The notes beneath the pieces were generated by a model. The model was not told where the DNA came from, made no database searches, and saw only the letters and a list, made by a program, of their open reading frames with translations. A stretch of DNA of 64,000 nt. Source: Campylobacter mucosalis. GTDB taxonomy: Bacteria; Campylobacterota; Campylobacteria; Campylobacterales; Campylobacteraceae. Position numbers and translations under genes: made by a program. Shown here one piece after another: positions 46,064 through 55,426 of this stretch. The first letter of the stretch is position 1; each line of letters begins with the position of its first letter. The DNA is taken from NCBI RefSeq assembly GCF_013372205.1, contig NZ_CP053831.1, positions 248,001 to 312,000 on the forward strand. The letters are read 5' to 3'.

Positions 46064-46767
46064 TTTATATACTTCCAAAATGTGTACTGGGCATAAAGTC
46101 TTGCGATGACGTATCCACGCCACCCGTCTTTAAAACCGCCCTTTAAAATAAATAACTTAAAAAATGTCCAAAATGGGTTAAAAATCGCTTTTAGGACATT
46201 TTTTTTAGCGCCAAGTGATGAGTAGCGATTTTGCTTGTTTATAAACTGCTCTACGCTGTCGTAAGCATAGTGGATAAAGTGATTTTTAAGCGTTCCAAAA
46301 TCGCCGTTTTTATCATTTAAAACGACCTTTTCGTGGATTTCTCGTCCGTCAAATTTTGCGTAGTTTTTATTAAAAAAACGCACCGAAAAATCTGGGTAAA
46401 GACCCATAGATTTTATGCTTTTGCCAAAAAAATAGTTTAGCCTGGCTACTTTATAAGCTTTAAATTTCGGGCTTTTTAACTCATCTAAAAGCTCTGTTTT
46501 TAGCTCGTTTGTGATAACTTCATCGCTATCAAGCACGAAAATCCACTCAAATTTTGCGTTATCTACGCCGTATTGTTTTTGAGCACCAAATCCTAGCCAA
46601 CTTTGTTTTAAAACTCGCACATTTTCAAACTTCGCACAAATAGCCAATGTATCATCGTTTGAACCACTATCGACTATTATTACTTCGTCCGCAAACATTG
46701 TGCTAGTTAGCACCTCGGATAAAAGTTTTTCACTGTTAAACGTGAGTATGATGATGCTTAGTTTCAC
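46060..46767 (-). CDS. GT2-family LOS core glycosyltransferase (WaaE/LgtF-like)
   Basis: A 235-residue GT-A enzyme with LSIIILTFNSEKLLSEVL, EVIIVDSGSNDDT, VLDSDE (the DxD), and the C-terminal RYSSLGAKK...LFILKGGFKDG block typical of LPS core beta-1,4-glucosyltransferases (WaaE/KdtX). In C. jejuni the gene after htrB is lgtF, a longer two-domain enzyme (Cj1135); here only one domain is present. It overlaps the GT9 gene and the acyltransferase gene by four bases each. Confidence 0.8.
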   Translation of the reverse strand: MKLSIIILTFNSEKLLSEVLTSTMFADEVIIVDSGSNDDTLAICAKFENVRVLKQSWLGFGAQKQYGVDNAKFEWIFVLDSDEVITNELKTELLDELKSPKFKAYKVARLNYFFGKSIKSMGLYPDFSVRFFNKNYAKFDGREIHEKVVLNDKNGDFGTLKNHFIHYAYDSVEQFINKQNRYSSLGAKKNVLKAIFNPFWTFFKLFILKGGFKDGWRGYVIARLYAQYTFWKYIK

Positions 46768-47654
46768 AGATAGGCTTCCTTGTAAAATCTTTTAAAGCGC
46801 CTGTGAAACCAAAAATACTCATCAGGTTTTTGTCTAATCATCGCTTCACAGGCATCAGCTTGGGCTTGTGTGGCTAGTTTGATGGCATTTTCTTTATCAA
46901 ATTTTGTTATATCAATAGACTCAAAAAAGCAAATTTCACTTAAGTTTTCATCAATTTGGCTAATAAAAGCATTGACGATTAAAGCATCTGTCTTTTGCGC
47001 AAATATGCTAACAGAAGGTGTATGAAGAACTCTTTTGTTAAAAAAACTAATCTCAATTCCATCGCTTTTCGCTGTATTTTGATCGACTAGTATTCCCACT
47101 ATTCGACCTTGCTTTAGGGCTTTTAAAATGCCTTTTGTTGCGCCTTGCTTATCGATTAGTTCTACATCAAATTGGGTACGATTTGCATTTAAAATTTTAT
47201 CTATACTTTTACTATCAAGTCGCCTGCCTAAAACCGATACAGCCCCAAAACGCGCCGCCATAGCAAGGCTAAACAGCTCCCACTCGCCAAAGTGTGCAGT
47301 AGATATAATGACGGGTCTTTTTGAATTTATTGCTTCTATTAAAAAATTTTCGTTTTTAAAACAAACCTTTTTTAAAACCTTCTCTTTTGTAGTGTTTTGA
47401 TTTTTAATAAAATTAATGCCTAAAAATTTTGCAAAATTTATATAGCATTGTTTTGCTATTTCTAGCTTTCTTTGCATTGAAATTTCATCACCAAACGCCA
47501 AGTTTAAATTTGTCATCACAACCTTAAAACGCCTTTTATTAAGTCTCATATATATAGAGGCTAAAAACTTGACAATCGCGTTATGAACGCTATTTGGAGT
47601 TATTGTTATAATAAATTTAAAGATATAAAAAAGGGCTAAATACAACTTATCCAC
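46764..47654 (-). CDS. htrB: Lipid A late acyltransferase (HtrB/LpxL family)
   Basis: Transfers a secondary acyl chain to Kdo-lipid A at the inner membrane. It has about 296 residues with an N-terminal membrane helix. The catalytic STAHFGEWELFSLAM carries the HX4E motif; LGRRLDSKSID, VDQNTAKSDGIEISFFN and the PDEYFWFHRRFKR end are diagnostic. I prefer the GTG at 47654, with AAAGG seven bases upstream and overlapping the waaC stop; a TTG at 47672 would add six residues. The order waaC-htrB-GT2 matches C. jejuni Cj1133-Cj1135. Confidence 0.9.
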   Translation of the reverse strand: MDKLYLALFYIFKFIITITPNSVHNAIVKFLASIYMRLNKRRFKVVMTNLNLAFGDEISMQRKLEIAKQCYINFAKFLGINFIKNQNTTKEKVLKKVCFKNENFLIEAINSKRPVIISTAHFGEWELFSLAMAARFGAVSVLGRRLDSKSIDKILNANRTQFDVELIDKQGATKGILKALKQGRIVGILVDQNTAKSDGIEISFFNKRVLHTPSVSIFAQKTDALIVNAFISQIDENLSEICFFESIDITKFDKENAIKLATQAQADACEAMIRQKPDEYFWFHRRFKRFYKEAYL

Positions 47655-48621
47655 GCAGCAACCTTTTGGCAAAATTTGCGATGGTTTCGGGCAAAATTTC
47701 TCTTATGCAAAAGTCGTTTTTGTTTATGCTTCTTGCGTCTGGCTGTTTGCCCGTATCAACGACTAAATTTCGCTCTGTTATATAGGTGTTTCTCCTGCTT
47801 GGGCGGTTGCCAAAAAGCGTGATGGAAGCCACATTTACAGCCCAGGCTATGTGCGTGATACCGCTATCGTTGCCTATTAGCAAGTCTGCGTTTGCGATTT
47901 TTTGGGTAAGTTCATTAAGGTTTAGCTTCTCTAGCACCTTTGCGTGAGTGTTTAAGGCTAGTTCGTTAGCATTTTTAAGCTCTTTTTGACTACCTTGAGT
48001 GATAAAAATTTCATACTCTTTTAGCATATTTATAACATCTTTAAATTTATCGTAGCACTTGCTGTCCTCACTTGCAAATGGAGCGATGATTATGCGTTTT
48101 TGTGGGCGTTTTTCATCTAAAATTTCTACGTTAAAACAGGGTGATTTGGCTAAAATTTCATCTTGAGTAAAGCTAAAATCAAGAGCAAACGCAGCAAGTG
48201 ATAGGTTTCTAATAATGATATTTTCGTTGTAGCCAATATTTAGCTTGTGTCTATAAAATAGCCCAGCCACAGCCTCTTTTGTGCTTTGCATATTAAATCC
48301 GTAGCTGTTTTTTCCAAGCATTTTTGTGATTATTGCCGATTTTAACAGCCCCTGAAAGTCGATGACGGCGTCAAAATCCCCGGCATTTCTTAGGACCTTT
48401 GCGCACTCTTTTAATTTTCCATCTTTTAAAGGCAGCACTAAAAGTCTATCTATGAGTGGATGATTTTGTAAAATTTGGCTAAATCTTTTATCCACAATCC
48501 ACGAAATTTCACTATTTGGCAGGTGCTTTTTAATAAATTGCAAAATTATAACGCAATGCACGATATCGCCGAGTGCTGATAGCTTTACAATCGCAATTTT
48601 TTTTGGTTTTTGTTCTCTCAT
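47647..48621 (-). CDS. waaC: Heptosyltransferase I (WaaC)
   Basis: Adds the first heptose to Kdo2-lipid A. The 324 residues open with KIAIVKLSALGDIVHCV and include VIDFQGLLKSAIITKM, APFASEDSKCYDKF, the GNDSGITHIAWAV heptose-nucleotide site and ITLFGNRPSRRNTY. The TxxxG-like variations are typical of WaaC as against WaaF. It is the first gene of the minus-strand LOS run and diverges from the exonuclease gene at 48684, as in C. jejuni. Confidence 0.9.
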   Translation of the reverse strand: MREQKPKKIAIVKLSALGDIVHCVIILQFIKKHLPNSEISWIVDKRFSQILQNHPLIDRLLVLPLKDGKLKECAKVLRNAGDFDAVIDFQGLLKSAIITKMLGKNSYGFNMQSTKEAVAGLFYRHKLNIGYNENIIIRNLSLAAFALDFSFTQDEILAKSPCFNVEILDEKRPQKRIIIAPFASEDSKCYDKFKDVINMLKEYEIFITQGSQKELKNANELALNTHAKVLEKLNLNELTQKIANADLLIGNDSGITHIAWAVNVASITLFGNRPSRRNTYITERNLVVDTGKQPDARSINKNDFCIREILPETIANFAKRLLRG

Positions 48622-48683
48622 AATCCACTTTAAATATAATTTTGGATATGATTTTATAAAATTTTGACTAAAAAAGGCTTAAA

Positions 48684-49685
48684 ATGGCAAAAGGCTATAT
48701 CTGCGTTTTTGACTGCGAGACGATACCTGACGCTAATTTATTACGAAAAGTTTATGGTTTTAGTGGCGATGATTTAGAGGTTAGCTTAGAGGCATTTGAG
48801 TATCAAAAAAGTTTAACTGGGAGCGAATTTTTGCCGGTGGCTTTTCATAAGGTTGTTGCGATCTCGGCGGTAATGGCTGATGAATATGGCAGATTTATCC
48901 GTGTAAGCACGCTAAAGGGCGAGAATGAGCGTGAAATTTTGACTAAATTTATAAATTTTATAAACGAGCACAATCCACGCCTTGTAAGCTTTAATGGTCG
49001 TGGTTTTGATTTGCCGATGATAATGGTGCGTGCAATGCGTTATAACCTTACGGCAGATGCTTATTTTGAAGTTGACAATAAAGAGCTAAATAAAAATAAG
49101 TGGGAGAATTACAGAAGTCGATATGATGGGCGTTTTCACATTGATTTGCTTGATCATATCAGCGATTTTGGCTCGGTTCGTGGCTTAAAGCTTGACACGC
49201 TTTGCTCGGCTTTAAATTTGCCAGGTAAATACGATGTGAGCGGAGATCAGGTCTTAGAGCTTTTTTATGAGAGTAAGCTTGAGAAGATCAACGAATACTG
49301 CGAATCTGACGTGCTAAATACATATTGGCTCTTTTTAAAATATGAGCTTTTACGTGGCAACGTTACACCTGCTGACTACGCCACTTTTTTAGGCACGATG
49401 AGCGATTATCTGGCCAAAAACTGTCAACATCGTGGCTACACTAGCGTTTTTTGCGAGTTTGTCAGGCTTGAGCTTACTAGACTAAAGAGCGATGATTATG
49501 AAAATTCTAATTTTGGCAGTGTTGATGATTTGCCAAGTCAAAAGATGTCTATAAACGAGCTTGAGGAGAGGCTAGAAAAAATGGGGTTATCAAACACCAT
49601 AAAAAAAGGAGCAAACATATCGTCAAAGCCGAAACAAAAAGAGGTTAGCGATGATTTGCCAGAGATAAATTTAGATGATGAGTGA
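48684..49685 (+). CDS. Predicted 3'-5' exonuclease (PolB-related, DnaQ-like fold)
   Basis: A 333-residue soluble protein of the family related to the exonuclease domain of PolB. Exo I is VFDCETIPD (Asp and Glu of DxE near residues 9-11), Exo II is LVSFNGRGFDLPMI, and Exo III is YCESDVLNTYWLF. The C-terminal 70 residues are charged and probably flexible. It occupies the place of Cj1132 beside waaC in C. jejuni. Substrate and cellular role are unknown. Confidence 0.8.
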   Translation: MAKGYICVFDCETIPDANLLRKVYGFSGDDLEVSLEAFEYQKSLTGSEFLPVAFHKVVAISAVMADEYGRFIRVSTLKGENEREILTKFINFINEHNPRLVSFNGRGFDLPMIMVRAMRYNLTADAYFEVDNKELNKNKWENYRSRYDGRFHIDLLDHISDFGSVRGLKLDTLCSALNLPGKYDVSGDQVLELFYESKLEKINEYCESDVLNTYWLFLKYELLRGNVTPADYATFLGTMSDYLAKNCQHRGYTSVFCEFVRLELTRLKSDDYENSNFGSVDDLPSQKMSINELEERLEKMGLSNTIKKGANISSKPKQKEVSDDLPEINLDDE

Positions 49686-49756
49686 ATGATTTATTGGTGT
49701 ATAAGTATCACTTTGCTATAATCAGGCGCTTTAAAATTTAAAAAAAGGATGTCGTA

Positions 49757-50296
49757 GTGGATTACTTGGTGTATGTTTTAGTCGTTTCTATCTTTATTTT
49801 GAGACTTGGATTTTTAAAAATTTCAAAACAAAATGAGAGTTTAATTCTTCAAAATGGTGGTGTTGAGTATGGTGTAAAAAATACAAAAATGCTTACAATT
49901 GCACATATATTATTCTATCTTGGTTGTTTAATAGAGGCTATTATGCAAAAGCAAGTATTTGATGGCGTTTCGTTAGCTGGTACTTTTCTTATCGTGTTTG
50001 CATTTTTAATGCTTTATTACATTGTAAATTATCTATTAAAGGGTATTTGGACTGTTAAGTTAATGGTTGCAAATAACCACAAGTATAATCCACACTGGCT
50101 TTTTAAGGTTGTTAAGCACCCGAATTATTACCTAAATATATTGCCTGAACTAATTGGACTTGCAATGCTATGCCACGCAAAAGTATCATTTATAGTTATT
50201 ATGCCTATTTATTTAGTTATTTTATTTATAAGAATAAAAGAAGAAGACAGGGTTTTAAAAGAGATAATTATACCAAACGGGGTAAAAACTAACTAA
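49757..50296 (+). CDS. ICMT-like membrane methyltransferase family protein
   Basis: A 179-residue protein with about five transmembrane helices and the C-terminal motif VKHPNYYLNILPELIGLAML followed by RIKEEDRVLKE. That is the SAM-binding signature of isoprenylcysteine carboxyl methyltransferase-like proteins and NnrU-type relatives. The start is a GTG with AAAAAAGGA upstream. Bacterial members methylate unidentified small molecules or act in lipid metabolism. The neighbours give no clear hint. Confidence 0.65.
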   Translation: MDYLVYVLVVSIFILRLGFLKISKQNESLILQNGGVEYGVKNTKMLTIAHILFYLGCLIEAIMQKQVFDGVSLAGTFLIVFAFLMLYYIVNYLLKGIWTVKLMVANNHKYNPHWLFKVVKHPNYYLNILPELIGLAMLCHAKVSFIVIMPIYLVILFIRIKEEDRVLKEIIIPNGVKTN

Positions 50297-50509
50297 AATT
50301 TTTAGCAACTGATACGATTGTGGGTTTATCTAAAATTTAGTCCAAAATCACTTAGTAAAAATGTTTTAAGCAAGAGCATGAGCATAGAAGGGTGAGGATT
50401 GATTTATAACTTAATATAGATTATGAGTAGTATTTTCAATTTTAATTTTTTATAAGTCAAAAAGAGCTATTATTTGAAATTATGAATTCTTAAAAACTAG
50501 GAGGACAGA

Positions 50510-50677
50510 ATGGAATTCTTAGGCTTTTTATTTTTTGGCATTTGCATTTTGATAGTGCTTTTAAAGCCAGAGAACGAGCGATTTGCGTATGGCGCATTTT
50601 TACTTGGAACTATTATTTGCTTTGGCATGTTTTTTATAGCTAGTTGGGCTTCACTTTTGCCTTATGGGGCGTATTAG
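50510..50677 (+). CDS. dba: Small membrane protein Dba (DsbI-associated)
   Basis: A 55-residue protein (MEFLGFLFFGICILIV ... LLPYGAY) with two hydrophobic helices, preceded by AGGAGG eight bases upstream of the ATG at 50510. It ends eight bases before dsbI. C. jejuni has a protein of this size, Dba, directly upstream of dsbI and required for DsbI function, so position, size and topology all agree. It was easy to miss because of its length. Confidence 0.75.
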   Translation: MEFLGFLFFGICILIVLLKPENERFAYGAFLLGTIICFGMFFIASWASLLPYGAY

Positions 50678-50685
50678 GAGCTAAG

Positions 50686-52230
50686 ATGAAAATTTTGACC
50701 GAGAAAAATTTTGACTTTGTTATGGCTACAGCTGTGCTTTTGGTGCTTGCAATCCCAGTTGGTATCGCAAATTTCTATTTAGGTTATGTTATCGGCGAAG
50801 GTCCTTGCACGCTTTGCTGGTGGGAAAGAATGGGCATGGTTGTTGTCGGTTGTGCCGGTATTTTGATATTAAGATATGGACTAAAAGCTAGGTATGTAGC
50901 GATGATACTTTTTAGTGCGGCGTATGGGATGTTTATGACGCTTCGCCATTCTAGTTTTAGTGTTTATAGAGATGTTGGGATGGGTTTTGGTGGCGATATT
51001 TTTGGCGCACACACATACACTTGGGGGATTTTGGTCTTTTGGGTAGTTGTTGTCGTTATGGGAATTTTTATGTTTTTTGCCAAGGATAGTGTTGTGGCAG
51101 CTGACATTTCTCGCACTGATACTAGGGTTAAAAAGCTATCTTTGTACTCTAAATTTGTTATTATGATTAGCCTTATTGTTGTATTTTCAAACGCCATTCA
51201 AGCACTAATTTCGGCTGGTTATCCACCATACTCAGGCAAAGGCGACCCCGAGCGAATTAGCCTAAATAACACTTGGAGCAGTGGTGTTTGGAAGCGACTT
51301 AGCAAACCATTTTCTTTTGTTGGCTCAAATGTCGTGCAAAAGCCATTTATCGCAGGGGAAAACAACGAAATAAGTATAAAATTTAATAATAATGCTAAAG
51401 ATGGTGCATTTGCGAATTTAAAACCAGCCTTAGTGTTAGAAAAAAATATTGAGCTAGATTTTGAGCCAAAGGGTTTTCTAGGCAAGGGTGTAGCTTCTGG
51501 ACTTGCTTATAATAAAAATGACGGTACTTTTGCCATATCAAACACCGAAGGTGGCATATACTTTTTAGATGAGAATTTTACTAAAACCGACTACGCTGTT
51601 ATTGATAAGCCAAATGGCAGAAATATCCAAAAAGCAGTAGCTTCTACGTTTATTGATGATATGTTGGTTACTACTGGCTTTAATAAAACCATTTTTGCCG
51701 TTAAAAAGGTGCCAAAAGATAAGGTAGATAGTTACAAAGAGTGGAATTCATTTAGACAAACGAGTGGCGGACTTGAAATGCCTTGGTATCGCGACCGTCC
51801 CGCACTGCTAACTATTAGAGCTAAAAAACAATACGTTTTGACACTTGCTAATGATGGCAAATATATGTATATGATAAGCGTGCCAAACGATAAGGTAAAA
51901 GGGCAAATCCTTATAAAAGTGGATATAAAAGATAGGCTTTTAAGTAGTGAAAGTGTGATAAGCTCGGCTCTAACGCTAAAAGATAGCAGAGATTTAAAAG
52001 ACTACTACATAACAGCGGGCGATATAATGGATGGCAAATTTTTAGCCTACTCCAAAAACTATAATACCCTTTTAGTTATTGATTTGGCTACTGCTAAGGT
52101 TATAGATGCCTACGAAATGCCACAAATCGGCGATATTTCAGCACTTGCGATAAAGGATGATAGTATATTTGTGCTTACACACAATGATTTTAAGCCAAGT
52201 ATAGCAAAGCTTTTAAATCCTTTAAGATGA
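50686..52230 (+). CDS. dsbI: DsbI thiol-oxidoreductase (DsbB-like, with beta-propeller)
   Basis: A 514-residue inner-membrane protein. The N-terminal DsbB-like four-helix domain has the active GPCTLCWWERMG (Cys41, Cys44). A fifth helix (about 160-180) leads to a large periplasmic domain (about 185-514) with repeating blades (GLAYNKNDGTFAISNTEGG, TYNTLLVIDLATAKVID-like) that suggests a beta-propeller. DsbI oxidises a dedicated partner, such as an arylsulfate sulfotransferase, in other bacteria. The start at 50686 is chosen for its position eight bases after dba. Confidence 0.85.
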   Translation: MKILTEKNFDFVMATAVLLVLAIPVGIANFYLGYVIGEGPCTLCWWERMGMVVVGCAGILILRYGLKARYVAMILFSAAYGMFMTLRHSSFSVYRDVGMGFGGDIFGAHTYTWGILVFWVVVVVMGIFMFFAKDSVVAADISRTDTRVKKLSLYSKFVIMISLIVVFSNAIQALISAGYPPYSGKGDPERISLNNTWSSGVWKRLSKPFSFVGSNVVQKPFIAGENNEISIKFNNNAKDGAFANLKPALVLEKNIELDFEPKGFLGKGVASGLAYNKNDGTFAISNTEGGIYFLDENFTKTDYAVIDKPNGRNIQKAVASTFIDDMLVTTGFNKTIFAVKKVPKDKVDSYKEWNSFRQTSGGLEMPWYRDRPALLTIRAKKQYVLTLANDGKYMYMISVPNDKVKGQILIKVDIKDRLLSSESVISSALTLKDSRDLKDYYITAGDIMDGKFLAYSKNYNTLLVIDLATAKVIDAYEMPQIGDISALAIKDDSIFVLTHNDFKPSIAKLLNPLR

Positions 52231-52232
52231 CT

Positions 52233-52257
52233 TTTAGGGTGTTTAAAGCGCCCTAAA
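52233..52257 (+). terminator. Hairpin after dsbI
   Basis: A nine-pair stem, TTTAGGGTG (52233-52241) with CGCCCTAAA (52249-52257) and loop TTTAAAG, lies just after the dsbI stop. No strong T run follows, so it may attenuate more than terminate. Confidence 0.55.
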
Positions 52258-52321
52258 TCTGTCAAAATTAACTAAAATTTATAGTTTTTTGGTTAAAATC
52301 TACCAAATTTAAAGGACAATT

Positions 52322-53380
52322 ATGAAAATTTTAGTAACTGGCACGGCTGGATTTATCGGATTTCATCTTGCAAATGCACTCACGGAGCGTGGCGACGAGG
52401 TTGTTGGCTTTGATAATATAAACGACTATTACGATGTAAATTTAAAATTTGCACGGCTTAAAAACGCTGGATTTGATGTGAGTGAGATTGATGAGAAAAA
52501 ATTAATCCGCTCAAAAACTAAGCCAAATTTAGCCTTTATCAAAGCCGATTTGGCCGACACCGACACGCTAAAAAGGCTATTTAAAGAGCAAAATTTTGAC
52601 GTCGTGGTAAATTTAGCCGCACAAGCCGGGGTTAGATACTCGCTAATTAACCCACAAGCCTACATTGACAGCAATATCACTGGCTTTTTAAATATCCTTG
52701 AAAATTGTCGCCACAATGGCACAAAAAACCTAGTTTATGCAAGTTCAAGCTCGGTTTATGGACTTAATGAAAATATGCCGTTTTCAACCCACGAAGCGGT
52801 AAATCACCCAATTAGCCTTTATGCTGCAAGTAAAAAAAGCAATGAGATGATGGCTCACACTTACAGCCACCTTTTTGGTGTGCCAACTACTGGGCTTAGG
52901 TTTTTTACCGTTTATGGACCTTGGGGTCGCCCTGATATGGCACTATTTTTGTTTGTTAAAGCTGCCTTAAATGGCGAGAAAATAGACGTTTTTAACCACG
53001 GTAAGATGAAGCGAGATTTTACCTATGTTGATGATATTGTAAAAGGCATTATTAAGTGTATTGATAATCCAGCACGAAAAAATCCTAAGTGGAGTGGGCT
53101 AAATCCAGACCCAGCTACATCATCAGCACCATTTAAAATTTATAATATCGGCAACAACAATCCAGTTGAATTAATGTCGTATATTAGGGCTATTGAGCTT
53201 AAAATCGGGCGTGAGATTGATAAAAATTTCTTACCACTTCAAGCAGGTGATGTCCCTGCTACATTTGCAGACGTTAGCGACTTGGTGGCTGACTTTGACT
53301 ACAAGCCAAATACGAGCGTAAATGACGGCGTAGCAAGGTTTATTGAGTGGTATTGCGATTTTTATGGGGTTAAAATTTGA
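52322..53380 (+). CDS. UDP-glucuronate 4-epimerase
   Basis: A 352-residue short-chain dehydrogenase-type epimerase that would convert UDP-GlcA to UDP-GalA. It has Rossmann [14 protein letters not shown], the family [39 protein letters not shown], catalytic YAASK, and [18 protein letters not shown], all typical of the GlcA epimerase branch. It starts a sugar operon, overlapping the DNA ligase gene by four bases. With Ugd downstream supplying UDP-GlcA, the pair implies a galacturonate-containing glycan. Confidence 0.85.
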   Translation: MKILVTGTAGFIGFHLANALTERGDEVVGFDNINDYYDVNLKFARLKNAGFDVSEIDEKKLIRSKTKPNLAFIKADLADTDTLKRLFKEQNFDVVVNLAAQAGVRYSLINPQAYIDSNITGFLNILENCRHNGTKNLVYASSSSVYGLNENMPFSTHEAVNHPISLYAASKKSNEMMAHTYSHLFGVPTTGLRFFTVYGPWGRPDMALFLFVKAALNGEKIDVFNHGKMKRDFTYVDDIVKGIIKCIDNPARKNPKWSGLNPDPATSSAPFKIYNIGNNNPVELMSYIRAIELKIGREIDKNFLPLQAGDVPATFADVSDLVADFDYKPNTSVNDGVARFIEWYCDFYGVKI

Positions 53381-54168
53381 GATTTTTTGTAGCGTTTTTG
53401 CTGTTTTTTAACCTCTGCTTCGGCGAATTTTTAGGGCTTAGCGTCTATAAAGACCAAAATATAAGCAACTGGCTAGTTAGCTACAAGCTTGACGGCATTA
53501 GGGCTTATTGGGACGGAAAAAATCTGCTCTCAAGAAACGGCAAAATCATAAACGCCCCAGCACAATTTATCAAAAATTTACCGCCATTTGAGCTTGATGG
53601 GGAGCTGTTTTTAAAAAACGCCGAATTTGAAAAAACTCAGTCAATCATAATGGATAAAAGCCCAAATTTAGAGGCTTGGAGCGAGATTACATACAACGTT
53701 TTTGACGTGCCAAAGGCAAAGGGCGGACTTTTAGAAAGGCTTAGCGTTTTAAGCGAAAATGATATCGTAAAAATCATAAAACAAACGCCCATAAAAGATA
53801 AAAATGAACTGATGAAATTTTATCAAAATGCCCTAAATTTAGGCTATGAAGGCGTGGTTTTAAGAGAGCCAAACGCACCTTATGAGTTTAAGCGAAGCAA
53901 AAATGCTCTGAAATTTAAGCCATTTTTTGACGCTGAGTGCGAAGTGGTAGGCATAAATAAAGGTAGTGGTAAATTTAAAGATGTTATGGGTAGCGTTAGT
54001 TGCAAAGATTTAAAAACAGCTAAAACGTTTAAAATCGGCTCAGGTTTTAGCGACTTTAACAGGGTAAATCCGCCAAAAATCGGACAAATAATCACATATA
54101 AATATCAAAATCTCACGGCAAAAGGTCTGCCACGATTTCCAATATTTTTGCGTTTTAGAAAGGATTAA
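53377..54168 (+). CDS. Exported minimal ATP-dependent DNA ligase
   Basis: A 263-residue Lig E-type enzyme with a Sec signal peptide (about 1-16, [14 protein letters not shown]). The ligase motifs are I YKLDGIR (Lys adenylated), Ia [26 protein letters not shown] and V LKFKPF, followed by a short OB domain. It presumably seals nicks in DNA in the periplasm, perhaps during natural transformation. The start is a TTG overlapping the epimerase stop by four bases. In C. jejuni the homologue follows the AMIN-domain gene (Cj1669); here that place is taken by tRNA-Ser. Confidence 0.85.
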   Translation: MRFFVAFLLFFNLCFGEFLGLSVYKDQNISNWLVSYKLDGIRAYWDGKNLLSRNGKIINAPAQFIKNLPPFELDGELFLKNAEFEKTQSIIMDKSPNLEAWSEITYNVFDVPKAKGGLLERLSVLSENDIVKIIKQTPIKDKNELMKFYQNALNLGYEGVVLREPNAPYEFKRSKNALKFKPFFDAECEVVGINKGSGKFKDVMGSVSCKDLKTAKTFKIGSGFSDFNRVNPPKIGQIITYKYQNLTAKGLPRFPIFLRFRKD

Positions 54169-54171
54169 TTA

Positions 54172-55155
54172 ATGAATATTTTAATTACCGGTGGGGCTGG
54201 TTATATCGGTTCGCACGTTTTAAAGGCACTTTTAGAGCTTAAAGAGCATAAAATTAGCGTGATTGATAACCTAAGCAAAGGCAGTTTAAACGCCATAAAT
54301 GAGCTTAAAAAAATTGCAGATTTTTCGTTTTTTAATCTTAGTTTAGAAGACGATTTGGACGAAATTTTTAAAAATGGCAACTTTGATGCGATTATCCACT
54401 TTGCGGCCTTTATTGAAGTCTTTGAAAGCACCCAAAATCCGCTAAAATACTACCTAAACAACACCGCAAATGTGGCAAAAATTTTAACCTACTGCCAAAA
54501 ATACGGCGTAAATCGCTTTATTTTTAGCTCCACGGCTGCCGTTTATGGAGAGCCAAATACCGCCGAAGTAAACGAAACAAGCCTAACAAATCCGATAAAT
54601 CCTTACGGACATTCAAAGCTGATGAGCGAACAAATCATCAAGGATTTTGCTGCCGCAAATTCTAATTTTAGATACGCCATTTTGCGTTATTTTAACGTTG
54701 CAGGGGCTAGTATTGATAACACAATCGGTCAAAACTATCCAAACGCCACGCATTTAATAAAAGTAGCTGTCCAGACCGCGCTTAAAAAAAGGGAGCAAAT
54801 GAGCGTTTTTGGTAGGGATTATGCCACAAAAGACGGCACTTGTGTGCGTGATTATATACACGTTTGCGACCTTGCAAATGCCCATATATCGGCACTAAAC
54901 TACATAAACAAAAATGAGAGTGAAACCTTTAACGTAGGCTATGGACGTGGTTTTTCTGTGCTTGAAGTAATTGAAATCACAAAGGCTGTAAGTGGCGTAA
55001 ATTTTAGCGTTATAGACGCCCCAAGGCGAGAGGGCGATCCAGCGATTTTAATAGCAAATTCAAATAAATTAAGAGAAAAAACCGACTGGAAGCCAAAATT
55101 TGATGATTTAAAATTAATTGTCAAAACCGCACTTGAGTGGGAGAAGAAAATTTAA
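54172..55155 (+). CDS. galE: UDP-glucose/UDP-GlcNAc 4-epimerase GalE
   Basis: A 327-residue epimerase interconverting UDP-Glc and UDP-Gal, and perhaps the N-acetyl forms like Campylobacter Gne. It has GGAGYIGSH, the SSTAAVYG serine/threonine site, the YGHSK catalytic pair, RYFNVAGA, RDYIHVCDLA and the GYGRGFSVLEV end. It starts three bases after the ligase. The related C. jejuni gene gne borders the pgl locus, which fits the glycosyltransferases further on. Confidence 0.88.
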   Translation: MNILITGGAGYIGSHVLKALLELKEHKISVIDNLSKGSLNAINELKKIADFSFFNLSLEDDLDEIFKNGNFDAIIHFAAFIEVFESTQNPLKYYLNNTANVAKILTYCQKYGVNRFIFSSTAAVYGEPNTAEVNETSLTNPINPYGHSKLMSEQIIKDFAAANSNFRYAILRYFNVAGASIDNTIGQNYPNATHLIKVAVQTALKKREQMSVFGRDYATKDGTCVRDYIHVCDLANAHISALNYINKNESETFNVGYGRGFSVLEVIEITKAVSGVNFSVIDAPRREGDPAILIANSNKLREKTDWKPKFDDLKLIVKTALEWEKKI

Positions 55156-55188
55156 CAAAATTTGAGTAAAATTACAAAACTTTAAAAA

Positions 55189-55408
55189 GGCAAAGTGTCG
55201 TAAAGCGAAACGAGCTGTAAATTTAGTAAAAATTTAAGCTAAAGGCGAAGTATTGTGAAGCTCAGAGACAAGGCGAAGGGGCTATTTTAAGCGGAGCGTA
55301 TATTTAATACGTGAGCGAAGGCAGATTTAAAACGCTACAAATTAGCGTTTTAAGCCGTAGCGAAAAGTGGTTAATACAACACAGTATCAGCTCACAAGAC
55401 AAGCCAAA
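55189..55408 (+). repeat. GCGAAG-rich intergenic repeat, unit 1
   Basis: About 220 bases, richer in G and C than the nearby genes. They open with GGCAAAGTGTCG, pass through AAGGCGAAGTATTGTG, the imperfect palindrome GCGTATATTTAATACG, the hairpin AAACGCTA-CAAAT-TAGCGTTT, then GTGGTTAATACAAC, and end with CACAAGACAAGCC. No open reading frame explains the sequence. It lies between galE and ugd. Confidence 0.8.
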
Positions 55409-55426
55409 TTAAAAAGGATAAAAATT

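Noticed and set aside
50297-50509. Possible gene or structured RNA in the 213-base gap before dba
   Set aside because: No frame longer than a few dozen codons with a start signal, and no convincing hairpin. It probably only holds the dba-dsbI promoter.
55367-55426. Upstream in-frame start for ugd, and likewise at 57289 for the second dehydrogenase
   Set aside because: The extra residues come from the intergenic repeats, lack homology to the family's N-terminal Rossmann start, and the ribosome-binding sites favour 55427 and 57304.
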